Origin: Urophycis tenuis
Taxonomy: Eukaryota > Chordata > Actinopteri > Gadiformes > Phycidae
NCBI GenBank assembly: GCA_036785325.1
Contig: JAXIVH010000021.1
Coordinates: 2,057,323-2,121,322 of the forward strand
Reading direction: 5' to 3'
Length of the DNA: 64,000 bases
A program made the position numbers and the translations under genes. Positions 1-12,581 of the stretch are shown piece after piece. Every line of letters starts with the position of its first letter. The stretch's first letter is position 1. The notes under the pieces are model-generated. The model did no database searches, was not told the origin of the DNA, and worked only from the letters and a program-made list of their open reading frames with translations.

Positions 1-137
1 GCGCGTGTGTTTGTGCTTGCGTGAGCATTGCGAAACCCAACGTGTTTGTTTGGTGTGAGAACAGAACACACGCTGTACAGCATAATACACCCAGGCTCCG
101 GGGAAGCAGATAAGCTCTGAGAAGGAGGTTGCCATAC

Positions 138-287
138 TGTGTCTGTCTGTGTGTGTGTGTGTGTGTGTGTGTCTCTGTCTGTCTGTCTGTCTGTCTGTGC
201 GTCTGTGTGTGTGTGTCTGTCTCTGTCTGTCTGTCTGTCTGTGCGTCTGTGTGTGTGTGTGTGTGTGTGTCTGTCTGTGTGTCTGTC

Positions 288-318
<31 letters not shown>

Positions 319-390
319 CTGTCTTTCTGTGTGTCTGTCTGTCTGTCTGTGCGTCTGTCTGTGTCTGTCTGTCTGTGTGTCTGTCCATGC
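138..390. repeat. Compound (TG)n/(TCTG)n microsatellite
   Basis: About 250 bp alternate between TG dinucleotides and TCTG/TCTGTG tetramers. All three plus frames stay open with Cys/Val/Ser-only translations, which is an artefact of the repeat. Confidence 0.95.
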
Positions 391-569
391 GTCTTGTGTG
401 TTGTTATTATCACCACCCATCACCCCCCCAGCCCCCATATCTGTTTTCTCTCCATGTGCGTTGAAGGCCTGTTCGTTCTGCTGCCAGCACACTAATGAAT
501 GAACAGCATCGAGAGCTTGCTCCAAGCCTCTCTCTTCTAACTCGCCCATTGTAGCTGACACACACTAGA

Positions 570-798
<229 letters not shown>

Positions 799-1382
799 CA
801 CTCGCAAAATCCCTGTTCATCCACTCCCTTTAAGGGTGGCTAGTGACACACACCTGGCATATGGTTATGCACAGATATGAAAGGTAAACAGAAGAAGAGT
901 GTGTGTGTGTGTGTGTGTGCACTTGGTGTAAGGGAGTAAGAGTTAGCTCCCCTGTCTTCATCCCTCCTGCTTCCACGCGCTTCACCGCCCCTCGCCTCTC
1001 CTCGCTGGTCGATGTTGTGTCCGTTGTGTTTTTCTGTGATGTCATCAGAGTGTGCCGTGGTTTTCCTAATGCAGACTCTCAGCTGGCTCTGACCCGCCCA
1101 GGCCCAGACCGCAGACAGCACCGTCTGTGGTCGACACCGTACGGCGTCAAGCCGTCCTGTCACAGCTTCACCAAAACATCCATTAGGAAATCATTAGTCA
1201 AAACTCTTTCTTGTGCCGATTCTGCCTCACGGTAACCAGAGCTTACAGCCGCAGCCGCTTGGTGTTTGTGATGAGACGTCCCCCTGCATGTTGTCCACGC
1301 CGTCCTGACCTCAGCGCAGTCATCATGAAGGCCTCGTCTTCATGCTGCAGCGCCCTTGTTTATGGTCACGGCTGGTGTGGCT

Positions 1383-1987
1383 ACACTACACAGGCTACAT
1401 TACACAGGCTACAGTACACAGGCTACACTACACAGGCTACACTACACAGGCTACATCACACAGGCTACACTACACAGGCTACATCACAAAGGCTACATCA
1501 CACAGGCTACACCACACAGGCTACACCACACAGGCTATACGTCACACAGGCTACGCCACACAGGCTACATCACACAGGCTACAGTACACAGGCTACGCTA
1601 CACAGGCTACAGTACACAGGCTACACTACACAAGCTACAGTACTCAGGCTACAGTACACAGGCTACACTACACAAGCTACACTACACAGGCTACAGTACA
1701 CAGGCTACACTACACAGGCTACGCTACACAGGCTACAGTACACAGGCTACGCTACACAGGCTACGCTACACAGGCTACAGTACACAGGCTATGCTACACA
1801 GGCTACGCTACACAGGCTACGCTACACAGGCTACAGTACACAGGCTACACTACAACCTACAGTACACAGGCTATGCTACACAGGCTACACTACACAGGCT
1901 ATGCTACACAGGCTACAGTACACAGGCTACAGTACACAGGCTACACTACACAGGCTACACTACACAGGCTACAGTACACAGGCTACA
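1383..1987. repeat. 14-bp minisatellite, about 43 copies
   Basis: The unit is ACACAGGCTACAGT with variation at the last two to four bases (ACT, AGT, GCT, ATC). It spans about 600 bp. Because 14 is not a multiple of 3, all plus frames give a repeated Tyr/Thr/Gln/His-rich translation of 14-residue period; these frames are not genes. Confidence 0.95.
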
Positions 1988-2014
1988 GTAAGGGCTCTTT
2001 AGCCAATCGGTACC

Positions 2015-2100
2015 AGGAAGTCATTCTGACAGACGAGGTGGTAAGGGATGTTTTGGTGAAGCCAGGCGGCTGTGAGGGTTCGATTCCCCGGGCCGGTATG
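2015..2100 (+). pseudogene. Degenerate tRNA-like fragment (possible SINE head)
   Basis: GGTTCGATTCCCC near 2078 fits a tRNA B box, and the upstream GACGAGGTGGTAAGG resembles the D-arm region of a Ser/Leu tRNA lacking part of its A box. No acceptor stem or anticodon loop can be folded convincingly. It may be a remnant of a tRNA-derived repeat or chance. Confidence 0.25.
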
Positions 2101-2323
2101 GATCTCCGTTTAATGTTCAGTTCCACGCCGTGTCACGACTGACTGGCACAGAGTGGGCTACGTAGAACACTGCTGGTACATGTAGGATACACAAAGAACA
2201 CTGCTGGTACATGTAGAATACACAAAGAAGCGACAACACTAGTTACAGTGTGACAACAGGCCGTGCGCGGTCCCTGGACACACACTCAGCATCTGACCGG
2301 TGTTTCTCTCTTCTGCCCCACAG

Positions 2324-4367
2324 ACTCAACCAACAGTGAAGGTGCTAAATCCAAGGTAAGGAGGTTCTACTGGGTCACGGTGTGGTTCTGGGTTCTCTCT
2401 TCAAGTTGCATATGAAGACCGTTCTGTTTTAACGGCACAATAAAGTAAGACGCCATTATCATGGATGATGATGTTATTGTACATTTGTAACGTGAAATTG
2501 AAACGCAGATTGCCCTCCATTTGTCGAATAAAGGTGAAATAAGTAACCTGTCAAAAGTATCTAGAGGTTAAAAAAATAACTGACAGGACAGACCTCAGAC
2601 ATGACAACAAGGAGCATGTTTAATGGTGATGTAGTGATGATGATGTGATGTGATGATGATGTGGTGATGTAGCTGCTGACATGGTAGAATGATCCTGGTC
2701 CAGTATGTAGGACTACTGCTTAACCTCATAGAAACATTCTAGGAATATAGCCCCGCCCACAAATAAAACTCAGTGTCTACCTGAAGGGAACGGCATGTAT
2801 TTACTGACAGTGGGTGAGGCCTACTCTTTTAATGTTTTGAAAGGTTTTAATGTTAAACCGTTTTCGGACAGCCATCTCAAAGTACTGACCCTTAGAACGT
2901 CAGCCGTGCAGCGCAGCCTCACTCACACGGCGTCTTCCCTCCCAGATGTCATGGGGCTCCAAGAAGGACCTGACCGCCAAGGACTTCCTGACCCTGTCCA
3001 TCATGTCCGCCGTCTCCGGCCGGAAACGCCGCAAGCGCCACGGCCGCCGCGGGGCCAGCAGCACGGACGACGACTCGGAACAGGAGCCAATCAGACCCAG
3101 CCAGGCGGAGTCGGAGGAGGGCGAGGAGGCGGAGTCACCCCCCGGAGACACCGCCCCCCGGGCGATGGGAGAGGAGGACGATGAGGACGAGGAGGAGGAG
3201 GAAGAGGAGGAGGAGGCCAGGCAGGAGGCGTTCCAAACCGTCGCACAAGAGGGCAGCGGAGCGCTGAGTGGGGCGGGCGCGCCAGGCCAGATCCTCGCCA
3301 CCCAGACCCCCGAGGAGCGAGGCCAGGGGGCCGCGCCGCCCCGGGAGGAGGTGGAGGAGGAGGAGGTGGAGAAGGAGAGGGCGCGGGTGAAAGGGTCGCC
3401 GTGGCGCTCGCCAGAGGACGCCCGCTCCATGGTGTCGGGCTACTCCACCCTGTCCACGCTGGGGCGGAGCCTGCTGTCGCACGGCGAGGACGGCGACGAT
3501 GAGCACAGCGAGCTGGTCAGCGAGACGGACAACGAGAGCGGCTTCGCCTCGCGCTCCCTCACCCAGGAGCGCCCCGAGAAGCCGGGGGGCGCCACCGCCG
3601 CTGAGGCCCCGCCCACCCCCACGGGGGGGGCGGCGGCACAGCGCAGCTTCCTCTATACGCACTACAAGGCGAGCCCCGAGCCCCTCCCCCCGCCGGCGCC
3701 GCTCCCGGCGCAGCACGCCCCCGAGCCGGCGGAGAGGAGCGAGGGAGGCGCGCGCTCCACCACCCCCTCCTCCTCCTCCTCCTCGGCCGCCGCCCACAGG
3801 CTGCACACACGCCCCTCTTTCAACTCCCACCGGCTGATCCAGTGCGACACGCTGGCCCGGAAGAAGGCCAAGGCCCGCTCCATGGACCTGCTGGACGTGC
3901 TGGACCGGGCCGAGGCCGGCCCGCGGGCCAGGCGGGACCCCCCCCGGACCAACCCCTCGTCGGGGAGCAGCCAGGAGAGCCTGCGACCGCCGGCCTCCCG
4001 GCTGACCTCGCCCCCCCCCGGGGAGGCCGCCTCCTTCGCCCCCTCCGGCGGCCAGGGGCGGGGCTCCCTGGTGGACCAGGTGAGGGCCCGCCTCCTGGGC
4101 TCCGCCGACGACCTGCGCAGCGTGGGCCTGAGGAAGCCCCTGTCCCCCGAGACGCGCAGGAAGAGACGCGCCTGGCGCCGGCACACCGTGGTGGCCTCGC
4201 CCACGGAGGCGTCGGGCAAGAGGCCCCCGCTCCTGACCGGGGACCTGCCCCTGTCCCCCATGGCCTCCGCCGCCCCCCCGCAGAGACTGGACCCGGAGCC
4301 CGCCGCGGGGGAGGAGCCACCGGCCTCCCGCCGACCGCAACCCTCTCGGTTCCACCAGTACCTCTGA
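2324..4367 (+). CDS. arhgap23: Rho GTPase-activating protein 23-like, last two coding exons (partial gene)
   Basis: Two exons are supported: 2324-2355 (after CAG, before GTAAGG) and 2946-4367 (after CAG, ending in TGA at 4365-4367). They join in frame as ...STNSEGAKSK/MSWGSKKDL.... The last exon encodes about 473 residues of low-complexity tail: a basic patch (SGRKRRKRHGRR, about residues 24-35 of the exon), a long Glu/Asp run (about 77-91), Pro/Ser-rich stretches, a DTLARKKAKARSMDLLDVLD segment (about 300-319) and a basic RRKRRAWRRHTVV motif near the end. I recall these two motifs from the C-terminal tails of ARHGAP21/23. PDZ, PH and RhoGAP domains would lie left of the window, so catalytic function cannot be seen here. 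ARHGAP23 is preferred over ARHGAP21 because hexim1, plcd3 and nmt1 lie beside it, as on human 17q. The family stimulates GTP hydrolysis by Rho GTPases. The exon is very GC-rich and also leaves long antisense frames open; these are shadows. Confidence 0.75.
2356..2945 (+). other. arhgap23-like final intron
   Basis: A GTAAGG donor and CCCTCCCAG acceptor bound it. It contains a short GATGATGTG-type repeat around 2620-2670 and is otherwise AT-rich single-copy-looking sequence with no supported feature. Confidence 0.6.
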
Positions 4368-5109
4368 GACCCGGAGCCCCGCGGAGACCCCTCCGGCTGG
4401 CGCGCAGGACCGAGGCGTTCACGGGGAGAACAGCAAAGGGACCCAGCGACCCGTCTGAACTCCATCTCCCACAATGCTTTTGTTTGGTCAGCTCTCTTAG
4501 CATGGCGAGGGGCGCTCCAGTGTTGCCAAAGTATTTATTAACAGTTCTTTTTTTAACTTTTTTAATTTTAGTTTTGTACTTTAGTGTGCTGTATTAGTAG
4601 GAGCGTTGTGAGGCGTTGAGACGGCGAGCCAACACACCTCGGCTCAGTCTGAATGACTGGCCGGGTCGGGTTTCCTCCGGTCCGGCTTCACGGGGAAGCG
4701 GAGCGCTGAATGGGTTTGTTCCCGGACCGGGGCTTAGAGGAAGCGGTCCCTTGGGTCCCTCAGAACACGGTGCTCTGCAGAAGGCTGCAGTCCGAAAAAA
4801 CAAATCTATTTCCCTATTGCCACGAATACTTTAGAAAGCCAGGACAGCAGAGTACAGGCAGCACAGCATTCCTTTGACTCCCTCTCTTTGTTTCCAACTC
4901 TTTGATACAAACACAGTCACACAGTTACTTCATCAAGACAAACAGCAGGTAAAGAAACACAAATCAATTACAGTCTTAGCGGCTTCCTTCTTAAGCAGGG
5001 TTTAAGCCTTTTTGCTCTGTAGCCAGAGCTGGCTTTGTATGCAAGTCTTCCCGCTCTGTTAGACCACAAACACTTTGATATCATAATTCGTATGGTCACT
5101 CATTGGACA

Positions 5110-5203
5110 CACACACACGCACACGCACGCACACACAGACACACACAGACACACGCACACACAGACACACACAGACACACACAGACACACGCACACACAC
5201 AGC
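5110..5203. repeat. (CA)n microsatellite with CACG and CAGA interruptions
   Basis: Direct reading shows CA repeats broken by GCAC and AGAC units. Confidence 0.9.
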
Positions 5204-5474
5204 TGACAGAAGATGCTTGTTTGTGAGATAGTACTTTTTACTAACGACTGGATGTTTCTGTGTGTTTGTGATAATGTCCAAGTGTTTGGGTGTTTGCGTC
5301 TCACTATTTTGTAACATTTGTAAAAAGCCTTGTGTAAGTTAACCATGTAAATAGAAATATGTTATATTTGTTTTTAACTTTCCTCCTTGTTATTTTATGG
5401 TTTACAAAATGTGCGTACATATGCACAATCAATGTTTTTCAGTCGATATGCTACACACGGATAGCTGCAGTATG

Positions 5475-5511
5475 CGCACACGCACACACACGCACGCACA
5501 CGCACGCACAG

Positions 5512-5545
<34 letters not shown>

Positions 5546-5551
5546 ACACAC
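5475..5551. repeat. (CA)n microsatellite
   Basis: CA repeats interrupted by GC dinucleotides lie in the presumed 3' UTR of the arhgap23-like gene. Confidence 0.9.
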
Positions 5552-6671
5552 TAAGAAAAAAAGCGAGTCACAACATACTCAGAACCTGAATCTTTATGTC
5601 TCAAACAGATGCCTTCCTGGTTCATTCTCACCGCTATGCAAACCCCTCGTCTTTTTCCAGAAGATATTTCAATATTCCATTAACGTTATCAAATACACAA
5701 ACAAGTACGATGACATGCAAGGTGAAATTTACCTCAGTGATCATGCAGACTTTCTACGCCAGGCTTGGAATGGCTACTGGCTATAATGTGTCCGATAGCA
5801 CTTGTTTAATGATTAAAACGCATGTTAATCTTGTGAAAAATCATTGCCTTTGTTCGGGATCGGGAACACGTACAGTAAGATTCGGAGGGTTTGCTGCATC
5901 GTTAGTTTTTTTTTGCAGACCCAGATTGAGTCCGTTTGTCCGTGCAGCGTCTTCCCTTGTAATCCGCCGTTTTTAAATTCAATCTAAGTTTGTTTTGGAG
6001 GACAGGCGTAACGAAAACACATTTTCTGAATATTTCCAGCTCGTTCTCGGCACGGGAACAATTGTATCCTTTCTAGACAACCAGCGAGGGGGTTATTAAG
6101 GATGAAGAATATTTCTCTTATTGACATGAGGCACACCTGTGTGTGTCCCAGCCCCCCCCCCCCCCCCCTCCTTCCCCCAAATAAGGAACAAAATATTGTA
6201 TTTCTGTTTCAAATTACCTCAAGATCAGTCCTACAAGTGCCTGCATACTGGACTTTATTTTGCGGTGCCATGGTCTGCTCGTTTCCATCTCCATCGGTTC
6301 CGCGGTCTGTCTGTGAGTCTGTTACAAGCACATCCAAGCCAAGTACATCACTATGCACTCCCTCGGTCTCTGCCGGGACTCCCCCGGGCTGCTGGGCGGG
6401 GGTTCGGGGGGCGCAGTGTCCCAGCTGAGGTCATATAACATGGTACACCTGACAGGTCCTGTCCCAGACTGAAGGTGAACCCCCAGACGCCTGCGCCGTC
6501 GGTCAATATTGGGTTTCATGTGACGACTTGTTAATTGCTTCGACCTGTTAACACATTTCGCTGTGTTGGTTGTCTGAAATGTGACTGTTTTGTTCTTGTC
6601 ATGGAACATTCTTTTGTAAATACTGTCTAAATATGTAACATATTGTAATGTGTACATTTTGAATTGCTTTA

Positions 6672-6677
6672 AGTAAA
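6672..6677 (+). terminator. Candidate poly(A) signal AGTAAA
   Basis: This single-base variant of AATAAA lies in AT-rich DNA with a T/GT-rich stretch about 20-45 bp downstream. It is the most suitable site I found for the arhgap23-like transcript. Confidence 0.3.
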
Positions 6678-7336
6678 ACTATGATATGAAAACGACTTGT
6701 TCCTGTTGACTGTGCTTTTAATAACGGCTCACGGCGACAACAGAAACAGGCCAACAGATGACGGTGACCAAGTAAGTCCGGAACATCTATTATCGTTTAT
6801 TCCTCATTAATAATGACGTTTACTCGTCTTGTGATTGTCTGCGTGCCAGGCGTCATTTTAAGACACGGACGCCCTCTAGTGGACCGAGTCGGCCCTGCTC
6901 CTCCTTGGTCCTCCTGCACATTGTCTCTCCACAGGAACGCGTCAGATTCAACGCTTCGCCATCACCACCAACTCAGCGACGTAGGCCTACCGTGTAAATA
7001 TTTAACATTGATTATGGTCTAGTGTCAATGTGGTTGAAATTACGTTCAGTCTGAACACCCGCCAAAATTAACAAATTAGGTTTTATTACTCGATTATTAT
7101 TTGCGTGTGTAGTTTTCTGCATGAGGACGATGACATGATCAGAGTTGGTAGGATGACTCCAGAAAGTCGTCGTCCTGACAGGGGCCAGTAGGCCCACCCA
7201 TCCCCCTCGTTCGTTCTGCAGCCCATCTCCCAGGCTTTCCAAAACACGAGCCAGTGTTTGCAGCAGCGTCAGGCTGACAGACACATTTGCGCAATCCAAC
7301 TGTAACAGAGCTTCTCACACCTTCTTCAATGTTTGA

Positions 7337-7342
7337 TTTATT
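7337..7342 (-). terminator. Candidate hexim1 poly(A) signal AATAAA (minus strand)
   Basis: TTTATT on the plus strand reads AATAAA in hexim1 orientation, about 335 bp beyond the hexim1 stop. A second copy lies at 7082-7087. hexim1 and the arhgap23-like gene therefore converge tail to tail. Confidence 0.45.
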
Positions 7343-7675
7343 GATTTTTCCTGCAAAATAACAAAACACTTTGCAAGCCGGTCCAATAAGCTGCACTTGA
7401 ACAATTAAAATGTTGGAAAATCAAACATGAACATCGATTCAAAATGGAACAGTATCTTTAAATGTATTTTGACAAGAGAAAAAAAAACAAGTTTCGTATT
7501 CTCGAATACATTCGCTTCATAAAAGGAATATTATTCTGTTGGAAATATTTACATTACCTCTTGAAAAGTTTGAATAGATGGCGCACAGTCCGAATAGAAA
7601 ATGAATCGTACAAGTGTTGTGTAATTCACTGAACCGATCAGGTAACCCAACTAATAAAGAAACGGACGCCCCCCC

Positions 7676-8788
7676 TCAGTCAGTACCAGCGGGACCCCGC
7701 ACGGTGCTCGGCTGGTTCTGCAGACGGAGCGCGTCGTTCTGCATCCGCACCCTCTCCAGCTCCCTCTCCAGCTCCCGGACGCGCGTCGCCGCTGGGTCCG
7801 TGGGGGACAGCGGGCTCTCCGTGGTGACCCCCGGCTCCATGCCCCGTCTCAGCCGGTTGTTCTCCTCCTCCAGGCGAGACATGCACTTCTCCAGCTCCAG
7901 GTACTCCTGCACCAGCTCCTGCTTGCTCATGTTCTGGAGGGTCTCGACGTGGTACCTTTCGTAGGTCTCAGAAAAGTCTCTCTGGAGAAATTCTCCCCCC
8001 GCGTTCCCCGGTCTCCCGATGCCGTCGCTACCCCCGCAGCTGCCGTCATCGTCGTCTTCGTCGTTCTCCATAAAGTCCTCCTCGCTGGCCGTGTCTTCCG
8101 GGCGCACGCCGGGCGCGGAGAGGCGCCTCGCCCCGGTCTCGGTGTTCAGGTCGGGCTCTTCTCGGTCGTGCTCGTCCATCAGGAACTGGGTGGTGTTGTA
8201 GGGGGCCACGGGGAGCCCCTTGGCGAACATCTCCTCTCTCACCCGGGAGGCCCGGGCGGTCTCCCGCTCGTCCAGGGCTTTTTTCTCCTCCCACGAAAGT
8301 TTGAAGTAGGGCTTCCAGCGACGCTTCTTCTTGGACGGGCGGCGTCTGTGCTTCTTTTTGCCCTGGCGCGCATCCGCTCCGAGGCCAGCGTCGCCGTGAG
8401 TGCCGCTCTCCCCCTGCACCTGGCTCAGGGTCTCCTCCAGGGGTCCGTCCCCGCTGTTGCCGTGTGCAGCAAAATTCCCGTCCCCCGATGCATCCACGGC
8501 AGGTCCCTGGCAGTGCTGGACTGCAACGGGACATTTGGGAAGTGAGTTTCCAGCCGCTAACGCCGGACACACCTCCCGCTGTCCGCCTCGCATTTGCCAT
8601 AACTTGTCAGTGCTGATGTCCGCCGAGCCGTTCTCCGCTCTGGGCGGTTTGTCCCGCTGTCGCCCCCTGGCGTCCGGCTCTGGAACCGCACGGTGGTCAG
8701 GCGGATGCTCCACGGAGGGTCCACTCCCACCTGATGGGGCGTCTGAAGTTTGCAGGTGATGGTTCTGGTCACTGGCCGGTTCTGTCAT
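7676..8788 (-). CDS. hexim1: HEXIM1, 7SK snRNP-associated inhibitor of P-TEFb
   Basis: This intronless frame encodes 370 residues from the Met at 8786-8788 (MTEPASD...), chosen because vertebrate HEXIM1 begins MAEP. The frame is open for 30 more codons upstream to a Met at 8876-8878, but that extension is not HEXIM-like. Visible landmarks are the basic 7SK RNA-binding region KKKHRRRPSKKKRRWKP (about 144-160), the P-TEFb-contacting PYNT motif (about 196-199) inside VAPYNTTQFLMDEHD, an acidic DEDDDD region, then FSETYERYH and a C-terminal cyclin T-binding coiled coil (about 280-360). HEXIM1 dimers bound to 7SK snRNA inhibit CDK9/cyclin T in the nucleus and so restrain transcription elongation. 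Single-exon structure is the family norm. The N-terminal third is poorly conserved, as is usual. Confidence 0.95.
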   Translation of the reverse strand: MTEPASDQNHHLQTSDAPSGGSGPSVEHPPDHRAVPEPDARGRQRDKPPRAENGSADISTDKLWQMRGGQREVCPALAAGNSLPKCPVAVQHCQGPAVDASGDGNFAAHGNSGDGPLEETLSQVQGESGTHGDAGLGADARQGKKKHRRRPSKKKRRWKPYFKLSWEEKKALDERETARASRVREEMFAKGLPVAPYNTTQFLMDEHDREEPDLNTETGARRLSAPGVRPEDTASEEDFMENDEDDDDGSCGGSDGIGRPGNAGGEFLQRDFSETYERYHVETLQNMSKQELVQEYLELEKCMSRLEEENNRLRRGMEPGVTTESPLSPTDPAATRVRELERELERVRMQNDALRLQNQPSTVRGPAGTD

Positions 8789-9161
8789 CCTGGTATTGTG
8801 TAGATGGTCTCTTTTTTTCTTACCACATCTCAAAAAACGTCCATTTCCAAATACAGCTCCCGGGATTTTTTTAAACACATTAATTTCACCCCCCCAAAAA
8901 TAATTTAACTCTTCGTTGAGATACGCTTGTTAATCCTCTTAGAAAAGTTTAACCTAACTTTGAAATAATAATTATCGCTATTATAAAAGTTAATATTTGT
9001 TAAATACCAAGTTAATTGTTGTTCCCCAGACGATTCGTCAGGGCTACTGTTGCTAACTACCGTTAACTCTTTCAGTGCTACCAGAGATCTCTCCCACCCG
9101 AAGACACCGTTACGTCGCCACAACAGTGTCCAGTGTGCTGCTCAACAAGAAGGAGCTCGCG

Positions 9162-9169
9162 TTTATATA
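9162..9169 (-). promoter_or_regulatory. TATA box of hexim1
   Basis: The minus strand reads TATATAAA in a GC-rich context. A start about 30 bp downstream, near 9135, would give a 5' UTR of roughly 345 nt before the chosen ATG at 8788. No other TATA of this quality lies upstream of the frame. Confidence 0.6.
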
Positions 9170-12100
9170 GTGGCTCCGCCTCTACCCGTGTGCATGCTGT
9201 TGCTTACAGCGCAAGCTGGGGTATGGGGCGTGTAGTTCTCGTTTTGATTAAGTGCAAGGAAGCTCCTGACAATTGAACTACAAGCCCCACAAATAGTGTA
9301 TAACAGACATGCGTATAAACCAATCATATGTTGGGATCTTCAGCCGATGATAGCCCACCCACCTCTCCAGCAATTGGACAAGACAACGAATTTGCTGTTG
9401 CTAAGCTTATAGTTTTTACTGATTGGTTGGTCTAGTTGTCGATCAAAACTGTAGTAACCACGTGAGAAAATCCGCCCCGGGCAATTTTGGCCACTACTAA
9501 ACATAAAATAAAGGGGGAATTTGCTCAACGTAGTAAAGAAAAAACAACCGGCGTGTCATAAAATTGCGTTAAAATAAGATTTTAGGGGAGTTCCATATTT
9601 CTGTGTTAAAGATATTAGTATTTTTTTTGCTATAACTACCGTTAATAAAGCAATATGTTGACCACAAAAAGATGTAAGTCCTCCAGCATTTCCATTAAAG
9701 TAAGACGGCCTTCTTGGGGGAAAGTAGTCCCCTTTAACCGTTTATACGAGTTAACATCAATACGTGTTTGTATCGTCGAAATTGATCACGTCTATGCATT
9801 TTGTGGGTCTAAAGCCAACGTACTATCCGTCATTTGAGCAAACAACCAACCGCTAAATTATATATTGTGAAAATGTTCGCCGTTGGGCGGAGTGATACGC
9901 TGTGGCGAACTGGCTGGGGTAACTACGCAGCGTAAACAAACGGTAGTGATTGTTGAGCTGCGGTCCCGAACACAACTGCAGCACCAGTCCCTGGTCTGAA
10001 GGGTTGGTCGGGAGGTCTCACGCTTATTATAAATATTGTTCTGTCGTTGCTAGAGAAATATGATGTAAACTCTATTTCAAGCGATATGGCGCAGCTCGCT
10101 CACAACGTGAGGTGCATTGTTTGTGCGTCGTCTGCTAATGATAAGCTAGCTAGCTAACGTGAGCTGAACGTTGGTTAGCCAGTGAACGTGTAGCGGTGCT
10201 AGTCCCATAATAAATAAACGACAATTAAACGTACACGCAATTTCCTTTACTGAAAACACCCATAAAGTTCAATCGTGATGCGTTTCAGCGTGTTTAGCGT
10301 TCAGCGGTTCCGTGTTAGCGGTGCTAACGCTAGCCAGCTGGGCTGGGACGGGCTAGGCTAATGTGCTTTACATTGTGTCCTGAATAAAGTCAACCACTAT
10401 AACACAAGTAACTTAATAAAATCACTATGGTGGGCGACACACGTCGGGGGCCCCACCGTGTCGAGGAATGGTCAGAAGGACGTGTGGTCGACAGCAGCTC
10501 AATAGGCCATAATTGCGCAGGGCCAGTCTAATTCCTAGATACTTTTCATTAACAGTATTTACATAAATAGTACTGATAGCATATTTTCTCCACGCAATGC
10601 GGTCGATCGGTTAGTATGGATGAGTCGTGCTTGATAACCAGACCGAACTGGGGTTTGGTTTGATTTCACTTCTGTGGATTGTGTAGATGAGTGTTTTAAT
10701 TCTGGGAAATAGACAGTCTCTGATCTGAGGTCTCCGTCGTACAGCCCTTCTGTTTCTATTAGCGCGCCAGTCGAAGGCATAATCAAATATTGATTTATTG
10801 TTTATTACATTCATTGAACAGCAATTCATTGCCAAAATAGGTTAACCCTTTGGCTAGTCTCTTTCACAAAACATATGGAGCCTCAATCTGTAGGCCCAAC
10901 ACAGTGCCTAATAAAGTCCCTTTTATATGTGGCAGAGTGCACAAACCCACCATAGCTGCATGTTACAGGGCTGTACAGTCATTCCATTTGGCCACTATTG
11001 CAAACTGAATGCAAATGTACTTGGTTGTCTAGTATTGTGATAATGCTGTCCACTTCATAATGCAAATGCGAGACTCGATCACAACAAACTGATAAATTAC
11101 ATAAAAATAACCTTTGGATGAAGTCAGATGCAACCCCCCCCCCCCCCCCCCCCCTCCCACACACACACACCCTCACCGTGCAGGGCTGAGGAGGATGTGG
11201 TTATGTCAGATTAAGATTATAGCAGCGACCCAGGAGATACTGCGGTCCACACCTGTGAGGAGCATTCACAAATTTAGGTTGTGAGCTTTGAGTCTTGATT
11301 GGCATGCTCCATGTGACTGGTGGTACTATGACAACACATCTGCATCCCCGAATCCAGGCTCTGTGAGTCTCAGGAGGAGCACTGCAGCAGCCAGCCATGC
11401 TCCATGCAGCTGCATGGATCACTGGTGGAGTGCAGCTTACTCGACGTGGTTAATCTTCCCCGTCCAGCGCGGTTGTTGCTGTGACTGAGCGGTGTAAGTA
11501 CACACACCGTGTGGGCGTGCTCCCGAGGCCTAACCAAGCGATGGTGGATAGCCTTTGATGAACAGGAAGTGCATGCGTCGTGTTTTCACGCAGCCTGAGA
11601 CAACGGCAAGACGCGGGTTGGCTTCGACCTGGTAGACAATCTGGAAGGCCACTGAAACTACAGGAGGGGTTTTGGGTGTTGCTGCTTGTTGACAGCCTGT
11701 GTTGAACCCTTGTGTATTGGAGGTATACCCCTGTGTGTTGGTTATTCTGAGCATGGCTTCAGTATATCCAGACCCCATCGGTGCACAGATTTTCAGTGGG
11801 GAAAAATATTGTTTTTTTTTGCTGTAAGGTTTGGATGGTACTCATACATGACTTGACCTGAAGAAAATGTAAGCTACACTTAAAAAACTGATTGCAAGGC
11901 AAACATGATTGACATCATGCCATTACTTAATATATGTATCTGCAGACAATAAAGTAAATTGGCAAGATAAGCCGCCAAAGGGTAGACTTAATAGAAAAAC
12001 AAACAGGTATGAATAGTTTCTATTATAAACTATCCTGCGCATGCCCCTCATATATCCAGTTACGTTTAACAACCACCAGATGGCGCCAGGTTATAGTTTG

Positions 12101-12581
12101 GTGGAAAATATACGAGAAGCCGGCCGGTCTCTTTCTGGAGGTCGATTTGTTGCTGTTGTTTTTAACCCACTTTAGTTGGAGTTCACCGTGGGGAACCACT
12201 TCCACACAGGGTTTTATGTGTGTGCTGTTGTCTGTGGGTGTTCCTGCCATGTGAGCCGCGTTCATGACGCAGCTCAATCAGTGTAGAGAAGAAGTTTGAG
12301 TAGAAGTAGTGGCAGACTTTAAACGAACTGCAGCAGATTCATAAGTCAGATATCAGATGCGATCGTTCGTTTGTTAAGCGACTTGAAGCGCGCATGGAAT
12401 TGGAATCATGTTACATACGTCGCTCGGGCATCGACGGGCTTGGGAGGGACTTGAGGGTTCGGGAATGACTTGAAGCTTTGCCCTCTTCCCACCACACACA
12501 GCAACACTCGCTCCGAGGAGGACACTTGCTCTCGGTTTCGGTCCCACGACTTCACTTGTGCGCTTGGCTTGAATTTGTATG
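9170..12581. other. hexim1-plcd3 divergent intergenic region and plcd3 5' leader
   Basis: About 3.4 kb separate the hexim1 TATA box from the plcd3 ATG, and the two genes point away from each other. The sequence has CpG-containing patches (9880-10000, 12360-12560), GCTAGC/GCTAAC-rich stretches near 10140-10350 and a C run at 11131-11154. The 200 bp before the plcd3 ATG probably include its 5' UTR. No coding exon is supported. Confidence 0.5.
11131..11172. repeat. Poly-C run followed by CA repeat
   Basis: About 24 consecutive C precede TCC and (CA)n. The complementary G run could form a G-quadruplex. Confidence 0.9.

Larger units (their letters stand above)
4368..6700 (+). other. Probable long 3' UTR of the arhgap23-like gene
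   Basis: The stop codon is followed by about 2.3 kb without a supported exon. The sequence shifts from GC-rich to AT-rich and carries two CA microsatellites (5110-5203 and 5475-5551) and a C run near 6151. No AATAAA occurs on the plus strand here; an AGTAAA variant at 6672-6677, followed by T/GT-rich sequence, is the best poly(A) candidate. The extent is an inference. Confidence 0.4.

Noticed and set aside
3135..4355. Antisense 406-codon frame opposite the arhgap23 last exon
   Set aside because: GC-rich codon bias of the sense exon leaves the opposite strand open; the sense frame has the family motifs.
2946..4367. Assignment of the last exon to ARHGAP21
   Set aside because: The tail motifs fit both paralogues, but the neighbours hexim1, plcd3 and nmt1 favour the 17q member ARHGAP23. 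The nearby svil copy alone would have favoured 10p.
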